A stretch of DNA of 64,000 bases, taken from NCBI GenBank assembly GCA_000376725.2, contig KZ308480.1, positions 597,545 to 661,544 of the forward strand, given 5' to 3'. Position numbers and translations under genes: made by a program. Each line of letters starts with the position of its first letter. The first letter of the stretch is position 1. A model generated the notes under the pieces. The model saw only the letters and a program-made list of their open reading frames with translations. It was not told the origin of the DNA and did no database searches. Shown here one piece after another: positions 53,166 to 64,000 of this stretch. Source of the stretch: Ladona fulva. Taxonomy: Eukaryota > Arthropoda > Insecta > Odonata > Libellulidae.

Positions 53166-56100
53166 GTCACAATTACCATTCATTTTAATATCTGGATCCT
53201 CAGGGTCGGACACACTCGATGTCAAACAAGTAAGGTCCGTCCTCGCGTTTCGTGATTCTAATTAGGAGGATTCTCGCAATTTCTCAGGATGCCGGAGCGA
53301 TTTAACCCGGCAGGCATGTCGCTCCATCTCACCTCACTCCTCCTATCTCCATGTCACCTCACTCCCCCTCCCGACAAATCTCTTCCCCAATTTCCGTCTG
53401 CCCGCAATCCCACAACAAAGACTTCGCATCCCGTATTTAACGCAGTTTCCTTTTCCCCCTACTCCCTACCTCCTTCAACTGTTTGCGCGACGAAACGTTT
53501 CCTTCGCTCAAAACTCCCGAGTTTGCCACCTGATTCACTCACCCGAAGAAAGTCCCGCACTTCTGCTAAACCGTCTTCTAAATCCTCCACTCCCCTTCGC
53601 ATCGCATTGCCCCCTCCGCCCCCTGACCTTATGCGAAGACCCGAAGACTTAGCCTATTCGAGAGAATTGGGTGGAAGACATCCGAAGAAGAGGAGTGTTT
53701 GTCGCATAAGGAGGTTCCCTTACGAGCGGTGTTTCAAGTGCGAGGCCTTCAGGGGTCTATCTTCTCGAATCGGCGACCTGAAAGTGAAACTTGGAAGGAA
53801 GGACATGTGCCTGAAGGAGGTTGGCTGGATGTAATTGACCAAAACGGCCTCCTTCCCGGTAAAGGATGTTTGGCCGGCTTAAGAGCTGAAACGCTTTCAA
53901 GATGAATATCGGATATCGCATGAGGACTCACTTTTTGCAATTGAGAGGGTAAGATGATTTCTAGATCCATTCACTATCTACCTTATATCTTTCTCTAGTA
54001 TCCTTCCATTGGGCAAATCCTACAGCGAATCAGCGTAGTCTTCGATGAGCTACTTCGGAATTTCCGTGAGCCGAATGAGACTCCCATCCTATATTCAATT
54101 ATTATAGCCATATCATATTTTCTGTAGGACTTGAATTTGAGCCTTAAAAATAGACACCACGCTCCAGCCTCATAAACCAATCAACACGAATTCATACATT
54201 ATCATTCAGGAAACATGTGGGCAATGTTAACGGTTGAGTTGATGCGTATTGATGACAATAATCTGATCAGTTCCGTTCAGTTCCGATTTAAGGAATTTCT
54301 CGAGATTTAACCTTCATCCAAGTGATACTGGCGAATTAGTAAAATAACACGAAATCGTTTACCTTATCGTTATCTTCCGGATTCAAGGTGAATGCTATTT
54401 TTTGATACGATTCCATTTCAAAATCAAATTTTGATTTTCTTCTTTATCCACTCCGTTGTGATGTTTTGATAAAATAGTCTAGATATTGCGAAAGAAAAAC
54501 ATTTTTGTTGTTTTACGATTTGACTTAAGTCATTGCGGAGTTTAAAGGATATTTTTCGGCAAAATAATATAACGATTTACAGAAACTCCAAAGGATATTC
54601 TTGCTATATATGTAAAGGTAATTCGGAAAACTCTTTTCCTCGTGTATAAATAGTGTCAAAATATTTGCCTTTGGTATATATTCTCTTGTCCTCAACCACA
54701 TACTGTCACATACGTTATGTCAAACCTTCAATTTTCCTGCAATTTGTCCTTTTATCCCTACACAACGCACAATTAAACATAATGTACTAAATATTTGTTA
54801 TCCAATACATTTAAAAGTACTTTTTGTTCCAGTAGGAAAGACATTTTCATGCTTGATTCATTTAAGTGCGGAGTTAAATCATTTTATAAATGAAAAATTG
54901 AAGAAATTAAATTAATAAAACCCGATGATAACTGACAATAATCAATTACTTATAATTTATTTTTATTATTATTATAAAATATTCCTGTAATTTCATAAAT
55001 CGATTATAACTATGAATTATAAATTACCCTTAATATATTTCATTTATTAACATAAATTATAGTAAGTAATTTAATAAATTTGTTATTCCAAAACGATTCT
55101 TTTTTATTCTTTTTTATTCTTTTTTATCCAGCATCAGGTGAAAAGATTTTTTAAACCCCAACAAGAACATGTCTTACGAATAAAAAGTTAGAACATTATT
55201 GTATGAGATTTCCTTTCATCTTTAAAGTTATTATAAGTTTTTATATTTCGTACATAGCGGAACGTAAAATTTCCTCGGCCTAATCCACCAGACATCAACA
55301 TTAAGAATGTTCTCTTTCATTCCCAATGAGGATTGTCAGTCCCCTCAATAGCTGATTGATTATGAAAGAATATCGCTGCTTATGGACCTCCAAATCTGCC
55401 TTTGTCTGCACCATTCTGTTCCGATACTCATCATCTTTTGGTTGGCTTCGCGGCTTAGTTTAATCAATCAACCATTCACCTGACCCCGCATGCACAGATC
55501 CTCGTCGAAACTGAATAGGTCCTTACGATTTTAGAGGCATACCGAATGCCTCTATTTGGAGCACTTCATTTTCCCTGTCCTCTCTCACATTCATTCACTC
55601 AGCGAAAGGGATTACGTTGACCAATGCTTTTGTTCACGAAGTGGTTTCGGCTATGGACGAATCCGTTGGGCGAAAATTGCATTCACTGATTAGACACAAA
55701 CGCGATTGTTATTTTATGCTCCTGCAGAGTGATCTGCAGTGCGGTGACTTTCGGTTATAACCTGCGCTTTGTTCCCAAATTACCTCTAAAGCGTATTGCT
55801 TCGGCTATTTATTTCCTAATCAAAGCTCTAGGTCAATAGTCGCATACAGAGTCCACGACCTCTTTGTTTTCATCTACGTAATTATATCAAGGATCCGAAA
55901 GACAGAAATGAAATTCAGCGGGTAGGAAATGTGACGTATCAATTTCTCGTATTTCTGCATGAAACTTCATCGAAATAAGGTTGCTGTTATTGTCCATAAT
56001 TGAGATGAAGATACTTTATTTCTTGTAAAGCCGAAAATTGCGCCCTCTTTTGTTAATAAATGAAGATGGTTACATTAGTAAATCTAGATTATTCCAAAAT

Positions 56101-58610
56101 TTCCTGTATATATTTAAATATGCTGCGCAATCGTGCAATGACAGTTTTATCCTGAAGATGATAGTTCATTATTGAATCACACATGCACATGGAAGTGAAT
56201 CTATCGTAGTCGTTGGTGTCTTATTCAAGCCACATCTAGCTTTTCGTTTGTAATGTTGTTGAATCGGAAATAACGAGATTGTGGCCCATTGGTACTTCAC
56301 TATAAGTTAAACGTATTAAGATCTTACAATATATTAAGGTCTTAAAAATATGCAGAGGTATTTTTCCCTAGGAAATTTGACTCGTGATTATTTATTAAGG
56401 AATGAAATTTAACCAACACTTCAATTTATGTAGAATATATGAAGATTTAAAGAAACGATTTTTTTATGTTTGACTTTTAATTCGGTAATACATTCATCCA
56501 TATATCTTGAATATATTGGAGAATAACATTGCGCCCATAGCTGATTGAGTCATCTGACACATATACGATGAAATACGTCTTATCTCTGTTATGACATTCT
56601 ACGGCTCGGAGAAGGCAGTTTGACCCATTTTCCTTATCTTTGAAGCGATGCGGAAAAATTTCAAAATGTTCCCCTTGTCAACAGCACACAAGAAACTTCT
56701 ATTAAAATAATCGCGATTAAGATAATATATTATTTGTGAAGTTATAGTAAAATAATTTACAATTAGTGAGGCTTTGCCAACTAGGATCAAACAACACGCA
56801 TGAACGCAAAGGGTAACAGGTTTTATCAGTTAGCTTGTTTTAAGAGAATCAGTTACAAACAGCAATTTAAAATCAATTTATTTAGGCGTTAAATAAAACG
56901 TTTAGTACAAACAGCAAGTTAAAATCGCTTAAATTAAATGTTAAATGTAACGCTTAGTATAACTTTTAATCCCTTTTTAACATCCCTTTTTCGGAACCCA
57001 CCAATCAATCCTTCCTTTTTATGATCCATCGATCCAGATCTTTAAGTATTAGTTATTTTACCAATTCAAAGTATTTATTCGGAATATTTTTTAACTGAAT
57101 GAACAAAAAAAGGCGAAAGTTTAACAACCACGCTGTACATTGCTGAACGATCATATATAAAGTCATCCTTAAGATATGATGATTCATCACCTGGTGGCGA
57201 TTCTCGCAGTCGAGAAACATGGTTGTTTATCAATACACAATGTGGTTACCCAGAAGTCGAATCAATAATTTTGAATATTTCTGATCAGTATCTAGCAGGT
57301 GGTATTTCTGCGTTGTTGATCTATATTAGAAGGACTTTCGGACTCCTTTTCGAAAGGGAAAGCATAACGTCTCTCTCGATATCCCATCTTGACTTCGCAA
57401 ATAAGTTGTAGGATAATTGATTTCCCGAGAACCTCTACGGAACACTCTGAGGAAAACTGTTTTTCTAATCCTTTTTGCAAGCCGTTTAAAATATTATCGG
57501 AAATGATCCTCCGTAACGCGAATGAGATTCCGGCCGGAAGGAGAATTAAAAAAGGGAGAAATCCCAATAAAATGAAAGCACCCGGTCTCAAACCATGACC
57601 GCGAGGGTCAATATCCTTTCGTAACCCTTGGCTTCCTCACGGCCTCCCATTTCCGCTCCTCTTCATCATTACAATCGGAAATGAGCAAGAGGGGATTGGG
57701 AGAACATTTCGATGAAACCTTTTTCCGCATCCGCCCGTTTTTATCTAATTGAAAGCCCTGTACGCCGCGCTAAATCAGTTCACCTTCCCTCTTTTCCCTT
57801 TCGATGTCGAAATATCTCTTATTTACACCGTTGCTCAACGTATTTGTCTTATGTGTTAATTAATATGCCAAAAAGGATTTCTACTTCCTTAACATAAGCC
57901 ACCGTAGCTCTAACCCTACGTAAAGATCTTCAATGATGATTTGGAGCAGCTATTGAAGGAACATGTTTTCCAATCCTTTCGTATTTAAGTCTATTGTTTT
58001 CATAGTCTTCTACGCTTTCCAACTGGTTAGCGGATTATGTATTTTCTCTGGAATATTTCGCATGAAGACCTTTCTTTGCGTATCCAAATCAAAATTGCAG
58101 AAAAATGTTTGTCCTTTCTTAACTGTGAGATGATTATTCTGAATATTTAACTGCTAATTGTGTCATCATAGGTCTTAATTCAGTTAAAATATTCTTTTGA
58201 TAGAGAATGATTGAATAAACGGCGAAGTAAAATCAAAGATTGGTATAGACAAGTTGCGAAAACGTTTTAATGCTTGTTGGTAAGTTCTCATAAAACTGCG
58301 ACGCTAAAATGAAAAAGAAAAATTTGTATCCAGAATATTTTATCGAAGATTCTTCCTTATTTATAATAGAAGTTTGATTTAAATTTAGCGACTTACCTCC
58401 AGAAAGTAAGGTATTACTTTATGGGTGAAAGACATTTACATGAGTTCCGAGGTAACTTAACCACCCATTATGTCAGTGTAAACAGTGTCAGTATAAACTA
58501 CTTTAGCAATTCCCTTCTTCTCGATATTTGACCCACCCATTTTCATTTCAAACCACGGATTTTACTAATATTTTCCTGATTCCTTAATTTAAATTTTCAT
58601 TAACATTTGT
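53166..58610. other. Non-genic stretch with two GC-richer islands
   Basis: 53,210-53,960 is GC-rich and contains the longest frame of the window (53,289-53,834, 181 codons, Pro/Ser/Arg-rich, no domain). 54,960-55,090 is nearly pure AT. 55,096-55,125 has three copies of attctttttt. 57,400-57,800 is GC-richer with short frames. No gene, RNA gene or recognisable transposon. Confidence 0.45.
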
Positions 58611-58662
58611 ACCCCACAAGCCGCCATATGGCGAATGGCAGAGGGTGTGAAAACACCGAACC
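58611..58662 (-). mobile_element. LINE 3' tail with conserved hairpin
   Basis: The minus strand reads gttcggtgttttcacaccct, then ctgccattcgccatatggcg and gcttgtggggt. The GCC/GGC hairpin and ctgcca...gcttg frame match the tails at 21.3, 46.6 and 59.9 kb. Confidence 0.65.
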
Positions 58663-59348
58663 CACTAATAAGCTACCTGATTGGTATTCCTAATATTATT
58701 AGGGAAAAAAACCTGTGATAGATATCCTGTCTACCTATAATCTCGTAAATTGAGACTCTCTACATCAGTTCCTTTTGTTTCACGAAAGCTTCCTTGGCTG
58801 ACACCACTCTAGGTGAAAAACACCTAGGATAAAAATTGGTGTTTTCTCTGAATTTCGGGAGCAATCATCTCATGAATATGAGACTCAAACTTAATTTTAA
58901 ATATATTTTTTATTTAAGTAAAAATCGATCGGCAAATGAATGCGACAGACTACTTTTAAAATGGTTTTTCATCGCTTGTGAATAACTATCTTCGAAGTTT
59001 CGTGACGTAAAGATTGCAAGACCCCATGTTGCAGACGTTTTGTCGAAAGATATTCTCAGAGAAACTAAAGTATCAGTCACGGATTACCGAAAATGAGGGA
59101 AATTTCCCGAGCCAGGGTTTTATAGGATGAGACTCTAGGATAGCTTCATCCGAAAAAGTATCTTTTAGTATTTCTCTCGATCGTCACTCATTCTAACTTC
59201 CCGACTTTGTTTCCCTTTTCCTTCCCCAGAGGCTAATATTGTTTCCCTCCATCTCACTTCCTCAAGTTTCCGCGAAAATGAAATCTTCCGTCTGTCAACC
59301 CGTCTGTCTTTCTGTCCGCCAACTTTTTCCCCTCTTTTTGAGGAACTT
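58663..59348. other. Non-genic stretch
   Basis: No recognisable gene. 59,180-59,345 is pyrimidine-rich. Confidence 0.45.
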
Positions 59349-59372
59349 CCCCCCCACCCACCCCCACCCCCT
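59349..59372 (-). other. Potential G-quadruplex
   Basis: A C-rich run with four C3+ tracts separated by single A (ccccccaccc, acccccaccccc) means the minus strand has G-runs with one-base loops, a strong G-quadruplex consensus. It lies in a pyrimidine-rich region without a gene. Confidence 0.5.
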
Positions 59373-59878
59373 TTGTGTTCGCTCTTCTTCTCTCCTTCAA
59401 TTACTGATAAAATAAAGTATTCTGCTGTATTCTTGTCAATTATTCTCTCCTTTTCTTCCCAAATCTATCAGCGTCCCCATGTCCTCTCCAATGCTTGAAG
59501 AAACAGGAAATTGATACAACTTCGCACGTAAAATCACTATTGTCCGTACCTACTAGTAATTCATTTCTTAGAAGTACGTCAGACTGCCTAATTAAAACCA
59601 GCGACAATCTGTGCGATACCTAAAACTCCTAGATATACCAGCACAACTTAAAAAGTATTGTATGCTTCCATACCTAGAGTATAGGCAACTTTTCATGATC
59701 CTGGCCTATTTAACTCGTTATTTGCGAGATGGTGTTCTGATTTTTTTGGCATACCGCAAAGATATGACTCAACGTTTAAATTGCCATCTGTGTTCGATGC
59801 GTATTTTACACGACAGTATTACCTTTTTTGAGACTGCAAGTACTACTACGATAATAATTATACTTATTTCAACTATAT
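59373..59878. other. Non-genic stretch
   Basis: An 89-codon frame at 59,611-59,880 has no recognisable domain and ends at the LINE tail that follows; I could not show it to be LINE coding sequence. Confidence 0.4.
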
Positions 59879-59935
59879 GAACCCCCTGCCGCACGCCGAA
59901 AGACGGTTTGCAGGGTATTTATGTAGGTGTAGAAT
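59879..59935 (+). mobile_element. LINE 3' tail with conserved hairpin
   Basis: accccctgccgcacgccgaa, then agacggtttgcagggta and ttatgtaggtgtag match the 46.6-kb LINE end. The GCC-gaaa-GAC/GGT hairpin is slightly decayed. Confidence 0.65.
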
Positions 59936-61093
59936 AAATTGCCTTTCCTTGCATTTATTTTTGTCCCTAGTTTTTCATACATCTCCATAATGTGCCTGAA
60001 TATAAATTGGATTTAATTTATTTGGCTTCGGTGCTCCTGATACCTCATCTTTAAAATTGGAAAAAAATCATTTCTTTTGCATGCACGAGAGAGAAAAATG
60101 TATCTTTTGTTTCCATTGTCTCAGTCTTGCTCATGGCTGTGATGATTCGAAAGCAACTGAGGTATGAATTAAGCACAATAATCTCATTCAATTTTGTCCC
60201 TCGCAGTCGAATACTGTATAAAGCGTTATTCATAAGGTTATTGTCCTGCATTTACGTGGACCTGTTCCGCTGTGGGCATTCTGGTTTAATAAAGGGAAAA
60301 CTACTCGTAAGTCACTCCTCATCTAGTCCAGTGAGCCTCATTTCCTCTCCAGAGCTTGAGGATGCTATGGTTAAATCAACATTAAAAATAAAGTGATTTT
60401 TATTTGAGCCGAAGAGCTTAAAATTTTTTTAAATTAAAGAAAAAGTTCGAAGTTTAGCAACACTGGATCGAATCACACAACAAAAATGCTACCAATCATC
60501 ATTATATAATATTTCGTGTTAAATAATTCATTTAATCAGTTTAGAAGAAACATTAGTGCATTTCAGATTACCATGGTAATCATAAACCCCGTGTAACATG
60601 TTTAATTATCAACTGTAAAATAATGAAGATTATTGAGAGAGAAAAAAAAACAAAATGGAGGAAGTGTTGCGAATGGAAAAAGATACAATTTAACTAAAAT
60701 TAGAATAGTCAAATGAATACCTAAAACAAGAGCAACTAGAAACTAAGACAGGCAACAAAGTTTTACTTTGAAGTTTTGCCTGAGGTTTTAAATTATGCAC
60801 GGAGGAAAATTACGTAAATTATTTGTTTTCCTGACAACGGAGTTCCATATGGAGGGAACTTTATCATCGAGTTAAATATAAATTCCTTATATCTCTAAGC
60901 TATATTTTTTTCTATTTCATTACTTTTAAAATTATTACCATTATTTAATGTACTATCTAATTTATTGCATTCCTTCTTCACGTTTAATCATTTAAATATC
61001 GGTACAGCTTGATTGGTGTAACGGTAAAAAGTTTGAATAGAGTAATCGGTCCCCGGATGACGAATTACTTTCTTACAGACTTATTTGCCTAGT
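59936..61093. other. Non-genic stretch
   Basis: AT-rich. Near 61,005-61,070 cttgattggtgtaacggta resembles an A box and tcggtccccggatg follows, perhaps a decayed SINE head. No gene recognised. Confidence 0.45.
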
Positions 61094-61187
61094 GATAAAC
61101 AGAAGTGAAAAATCGCGACACTAACGGGACTTGAACCCAGATCTCCCACTGAGACTACGTGCCACTATTTTTCATTTCTGTTTATCC
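61094..61187. mobile_element. SINE family B tail-to-tail fold-back (short)
   Basis: The left half (minus strand) has gataaacagaagtgaaaaat, cgcgacac and a T-arm gggacttgaaccc. The right half repeats the tail in the other orientation (gtgccactatttttcattt, ctgtttatc). The result is an inverted repeat of about 28-bp tails around one B-box segment, matching the family-B tail seen at 39,735-39,765. Confidence 0.6.
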
Positions 61188-61274
61188 GTGGATTTCAAAT
61201 CCGCACTAAGTATGCGATGAAAACGTTTGGTCCACATGCTTGATATTAGGTGAAGAAAGAAAGAGAAAAAGTCT

Positions 61275-61377
61275 GCCGTATCCGGGAATCGATCCCTAAT
61301 CTCCAACTTTCCGGGTGGTTGCTCTGACCTCTACCGCCCGGAAAGTGGGAGTCCTGGGTTCGATTCCCGGCTACGGC
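61275..61377. mobile_element. Palindrome of two tRNA-like SINE heads
   Basis: Arms at 61,275-61,319 and 61,333-61,377 (45 bp each, about 82% identical as inverted copies, 13-bp spacer). Each contains a T-arm/B box (gggaatcgatccc on the left, gggttcgattccc on the right) and cccggaaagt from the anticodon side. Two opposing tRNA-like half-promoters therefore face each other. Confidence 0.75.
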
Positions 61378-62238
61378 TAGGGTTGCAAACTCCTTAAAAT
61401 TAGATTCCGGGAGTTTTCCATTCCAAGAGTAGGAAAGAGGGGGATTCCGGGAGCTTAAAATTGAATATAATTACAAATTCCGTAGAATGTCTATTCCTCA
61501 TTGATGAACGGCATAAGTATGCAATTTCATTATACTTCAATTAGATCTACCCAGAAATATAATTTCAGATGACATAACAAGATTTTCTTGTCGAAATCGT
61601 GGAAATAGCACTCATAGAAACTCCCAAAATATTTCCAAATATCTTTGTATAAAGATGGGATGCATACAATCTACATTACTCACAATCAGGAGATAGGCGA
61701 AGTAAATGTGCATAAGGAAATTATCATGCATAATATCCATAAAGTTTATAAATCTCAGCGTTATAAAAAACGCTAAAATACAAACACACTTATCTAAGGT
61801 ACATTTTTGTCTTCAGTACATGGAGATTGATCTATTTAATACTATAATATCCCGCGAATGATAAGTGATCTATTTTAACTGATCAAAACTGTGAGGAGAA
61901 CTTATGTCGACAACGAGCACTTGACGAGAGACTAAACGGTTTCCGTTCGGTATCTCTGTAGGTATTGATCCCATATTAAAACAGAAAGGAAGTGTAATTA
62001 CTGTTGAGCTGATTTTAATAAGAAGTGGCACAATGTGAGATCCTGACATCTTGAAACTAGCGACGGGTGAGAGATGTCATTATAATGTTTGGGTGGCTGC
62101 TCAGATGAGACTTCTTGGTTGAGTCTTGTTGAGTAAAAGCGAGAGGAAACCCCCCTCTGTACGGGAGGCGAAAATTTTAAAAATTATTCTCCTATTCCGG
62201 GAGTCTCCCGGCGAAAGCGGGTGAGTTGGCAACCCCAG
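61378..62238. mobile_element. Non-autonomous DNA element with GGTTGC-AACTC inverted termini
   Basis: The left end agggttgcaaactcc and the right end (complement ggggttgccaactcaccc) are inverted copies. Subterminal ttccgggag words occur at both ends (61,406 and 61,446 on the left; 62,196 on the right, followed by tctcccgg). The interior (about 750 bp) has no transposase coding. The target duplication could not be fixed. It abuts the preceding tRNA-like palindrome exactly, so one may have inserted at the other's edge. Confidence 0.6.
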
Positions 62239-62265
62239 CTTTGGTAGACTTTCCGCTTTCATTTC

Positions 62266-62366
62266 TTGAGGAGAAACGGACATGAAAAAAGTCTGACGGA
62301 ACCGGGACTCGATCCCGGGTCTCCAAACTGCCGGTCGGTTGCTCTATCCATTGAGCTATTCCACTT
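62266..62366 (-). mobile_element. SINE family A, full tRNA-like head and tail
   Basis: The minus strand has the A-box region tagctcaatggatagagc, ccgaccggcagtttgg, a perfectly paired T arm CCGGG-ATCGAGT-CCCGG, then ttccgtcagac, T6 and catgtccgtttctcctc. It is the best-preserved family-A copy here and a good reference for the fragments at 4,734, 5,233, 5,322, 15,121 and 44,772. Only the body upstream of the tail's T-run is tRNA-like. Confidence 0.8.
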
Positions 62367-63863
62367 CTTCATGCCGTTTGGGAGACTTTGTACTCCTAGA
62401 TGCACGACTTATCGTGCCAAGTACCCAAAATCCTTTCGTTGTTCATTTCTTGATATATCCGTACCTTTCCTCCTCGTTCTAACGCTAGACTTACTTTTAC
62501 TTCGGCACTGCCAACGTTTCGCATCATATATATATATATGCTCGTCCAGCATCTTCCTCGATGGCTTGGTTTACTTCTTACATCTCTACCTTCATTCTTT
62601 CTCTTCAATATTCCTCTCGTACCATTTATCTGAGCAACTCTTCTCTTGCTCCCATTCTCTTTCTTTCCTCGGGATCCATTTCCCGCTCCCACGGGACGCA
62701 GAATCCCGTGGGGATCCTCGCCGTTCCCAGGGAGGATGAGGGAGAGAAAGGTGACTTCGGTGTCGTCTCGCAAGACGCAATTTCCGCCGAAAATTGGAAG
62801 GATAAGTGTGTTTCCTGCGTCTCCTCCAGACGTCTTTCCATAATAATTCCGCGATAAAGAAGTCGCGACTCGGATTCTGCTCCGGGAAATGTGACACATT
62901 GCCTATGAGATTGAAATTTAAATGGGGTTCTTTACGGATGAGCCCATCTCTTTGTTGAAGAGGCGGAGTTACTTATCCTCTCGACCCGGGCGAAATGATA
63001 AATAAGATGAGAAGTATATTCGGGAACGGATTAAGTAAAATGCGATATCCTTTCTTTTCTTTTAACACTTAATGTTGCGCGGAGTTGTTTCTGAAATCAG
63101 GAGAGGGATTAGGGAATTATCTGTTTCTTCCAAGTCTTTATCCGGCGAATTAATTTCACGTTTCCTGTGATAAAAATTCGTGCATTGGCTGAATGATTAT
63201 CGGATGAAATTTCGAAAACATGTAGAAAGGCAGGAGGAATATTTATGATTTTATATGTTGAAGAACTTGATTGTTTGTATAAAGAAGAAGATTCCAGAGA
63301 GTAAAATCCGCAATATCTTTTCATATTAAATCCTCGCTGGAAGTCTCCCACTTTCTTTGAAATAGAAATTTGGTAAATTATACATTGGCAACGGAAATGT
63401 AGCAAATCTACAGTCACCGACTTACTTTAACGTTGGATTCCCCAACAAAAAGGAGTGTGCATACCAAACATAACTACAATGGTGGGTTATGTCTACCTAG
63501 AAAAAGTGCTATTCATAGTTATGTTACGCAAAAATGTTGTAGGTATGCTAAATAATATATGTCACCGATGACGGAGTATGATGTGATGAATGTGGTGTGA
63601 TATTTAATATGTATAACTTTAACAGTAAATAATAGAAGCTATATTTGCTAGAAATAAAAGTTTTATTTTAATTTTACTTACTACATCAGACCTTCCAAAA
63701 CCTAGGTCGCGGTTTTGGCTTATCTGCTGTGGTTTAGAGTAAGATTATTATCAGCTCTTACTTTTATATGTAATTACCACCACGTTTTCTGCTAATCTAT
63801 ATTTTATGTTACACATAAAAGTTGTGCTATACGTACCTTTCCCATGGCTTTAAGTCAAAATTA
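62367..63863. other. Non-genic stretch with a GC-rich island (about 62,540-62,960)
   Basis: The island holds several overlapping frames on both strands (up to 167 codons) without a recognisable domain, typical of composition-driven open frames. 62,526-62,540 is a short (AT)n. The remainder is AT-rich with no gene. Confidence 0.45.
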
Positions 63864-63935
63864 GGGCCTGTCCGGGATTTGAACCCGGGACCTCTCGCAC
63901 CCTAAGCGAGAATCATACCCCTAGACCAACAGTCC
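63864..63935 (-). tRNA. tRNA-Pro (AGG), one acceptor mismatch
   Basis: A 72-nt sequence differing from the Pro(TGG) genes at 50,577 and 51,571 at two places: the anticodon loop is TTAGGGT (anticodon AGG, decoding CCU and, after inosine formation, CCC), and acceptor base 3 is A opposite G instead of C. All other pairs are kept, the C discriminator is present and a TTTT run follows (about 63,857-63,860). It is probably a functional isoacceptor, but the A3-G70 mismatch leaves room for an early pseudogene. Confidence 0.85.
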
Positions 63936-64000
63936 ACATGCTTGAATAGTACTACTTCTTTGTGATGAACCGTAATATGCAGTTATATTTTTCAATATGC

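Noticed and set aside
53289..53834. 181-codon frame as a protein gene
   Set aside because: No domain, no homology I recognise, low-complexity Pro/Ser/Arg content in a GC-rich island; kept only as a finding.
59611..59880. 89-codon frame as the LINE ORF before the 59.9-kb tail
   Set aside because: PYLEY is suggestive, but the surrounding residues do not follow the RT C-terminal order seen in the other relics.
62396..62899. 167-codon minus frame and 157-codon plus frame (62,266-62,739) as genes
   Set aside because: They overlap each other on opposite strands in a GC-rich island; one also runs through SINE sequence.

Overview
This window looks like non-coding nuclear DNA from an arthropod, probably an insect. 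It is AT-rich, has no long open reading frame (the longest is 181 codons), no bacterial gene layout and no operons. It is crowded with decayed eukaryotic transposable elements: tRNA-derived SINEs, a mariner with a typical animal transposase C-terminus, 5'-truncated CR1/Jockey-type LINEs, hAT-, Tigger- and Helitron-like ends, and Penelope-like inverted repeats. The only features that look like working genes are Pol III tRNA genes. I found no protein-coding exon I could defend.

Layout. 1-6.7 kb: a 12/36-bp tandem repeat, a large hairpin, a Penelope-like hairpin, a tRNA-Cys-like gene with an odd anticodon, tRNA-Asp and tRNA-Gly relics and the first family-A SINEs. 7-20 kb: scattered SINEs, a dead mariner (14.1 kb), a second Penelope-like hairpin (15.6 kb) and a ~158-bp tandem repeat (18.5 kb). 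20-21.4 kb: a LINE relic and two further LINE 3' tails. 24-31.6 kb: SINEs, a palindromic element with an 8-bp target duplication (27.6 kb), a Helitron-type end, and an exact 244-bp duplication whose second copy stops at the window's only N (30,507), probably an assembly join. 33-39 kb: a purine-rich block, a hAT-type end and a second tRNA-Cys-like gene that differs from the first only around the anticodon loop. 39.4-40.5 kb: a fold-back pair of tRNA-like SINEs, a SINE with a 15-bp target duplication and another SINE. 41 kb: a CpG-rich island. 43-49 kb: Helitron-, Tigger- and hAT-like ends and a LINE relic. 50.5-52 kb: a tandem tRNA-Pro/tRNA-Gly duplication, the clearest functional locus. 52.5-53.2 kb: the longest LINE relic. 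58-62.4 kb: LINE tails, two SINE fold-backs, an ~860-bp inverted-repeat element and a full SINE. 63.9 kb: a tRNA-Pro(AGG) gene.

How the parts relate. The tRNA genes carry internal A and B boxes and T-run terminators. The same tRNA-type promoters recur in at least four SINE families (called A-D here) that share heads or tails, and the LINE relics with a conserved 3' hairpin are candidates for the machinery that moved some of them. GC-rich islands lie every few kb and hold most of the longer chance reading frames. Their function cannot be decided from sequence alone.
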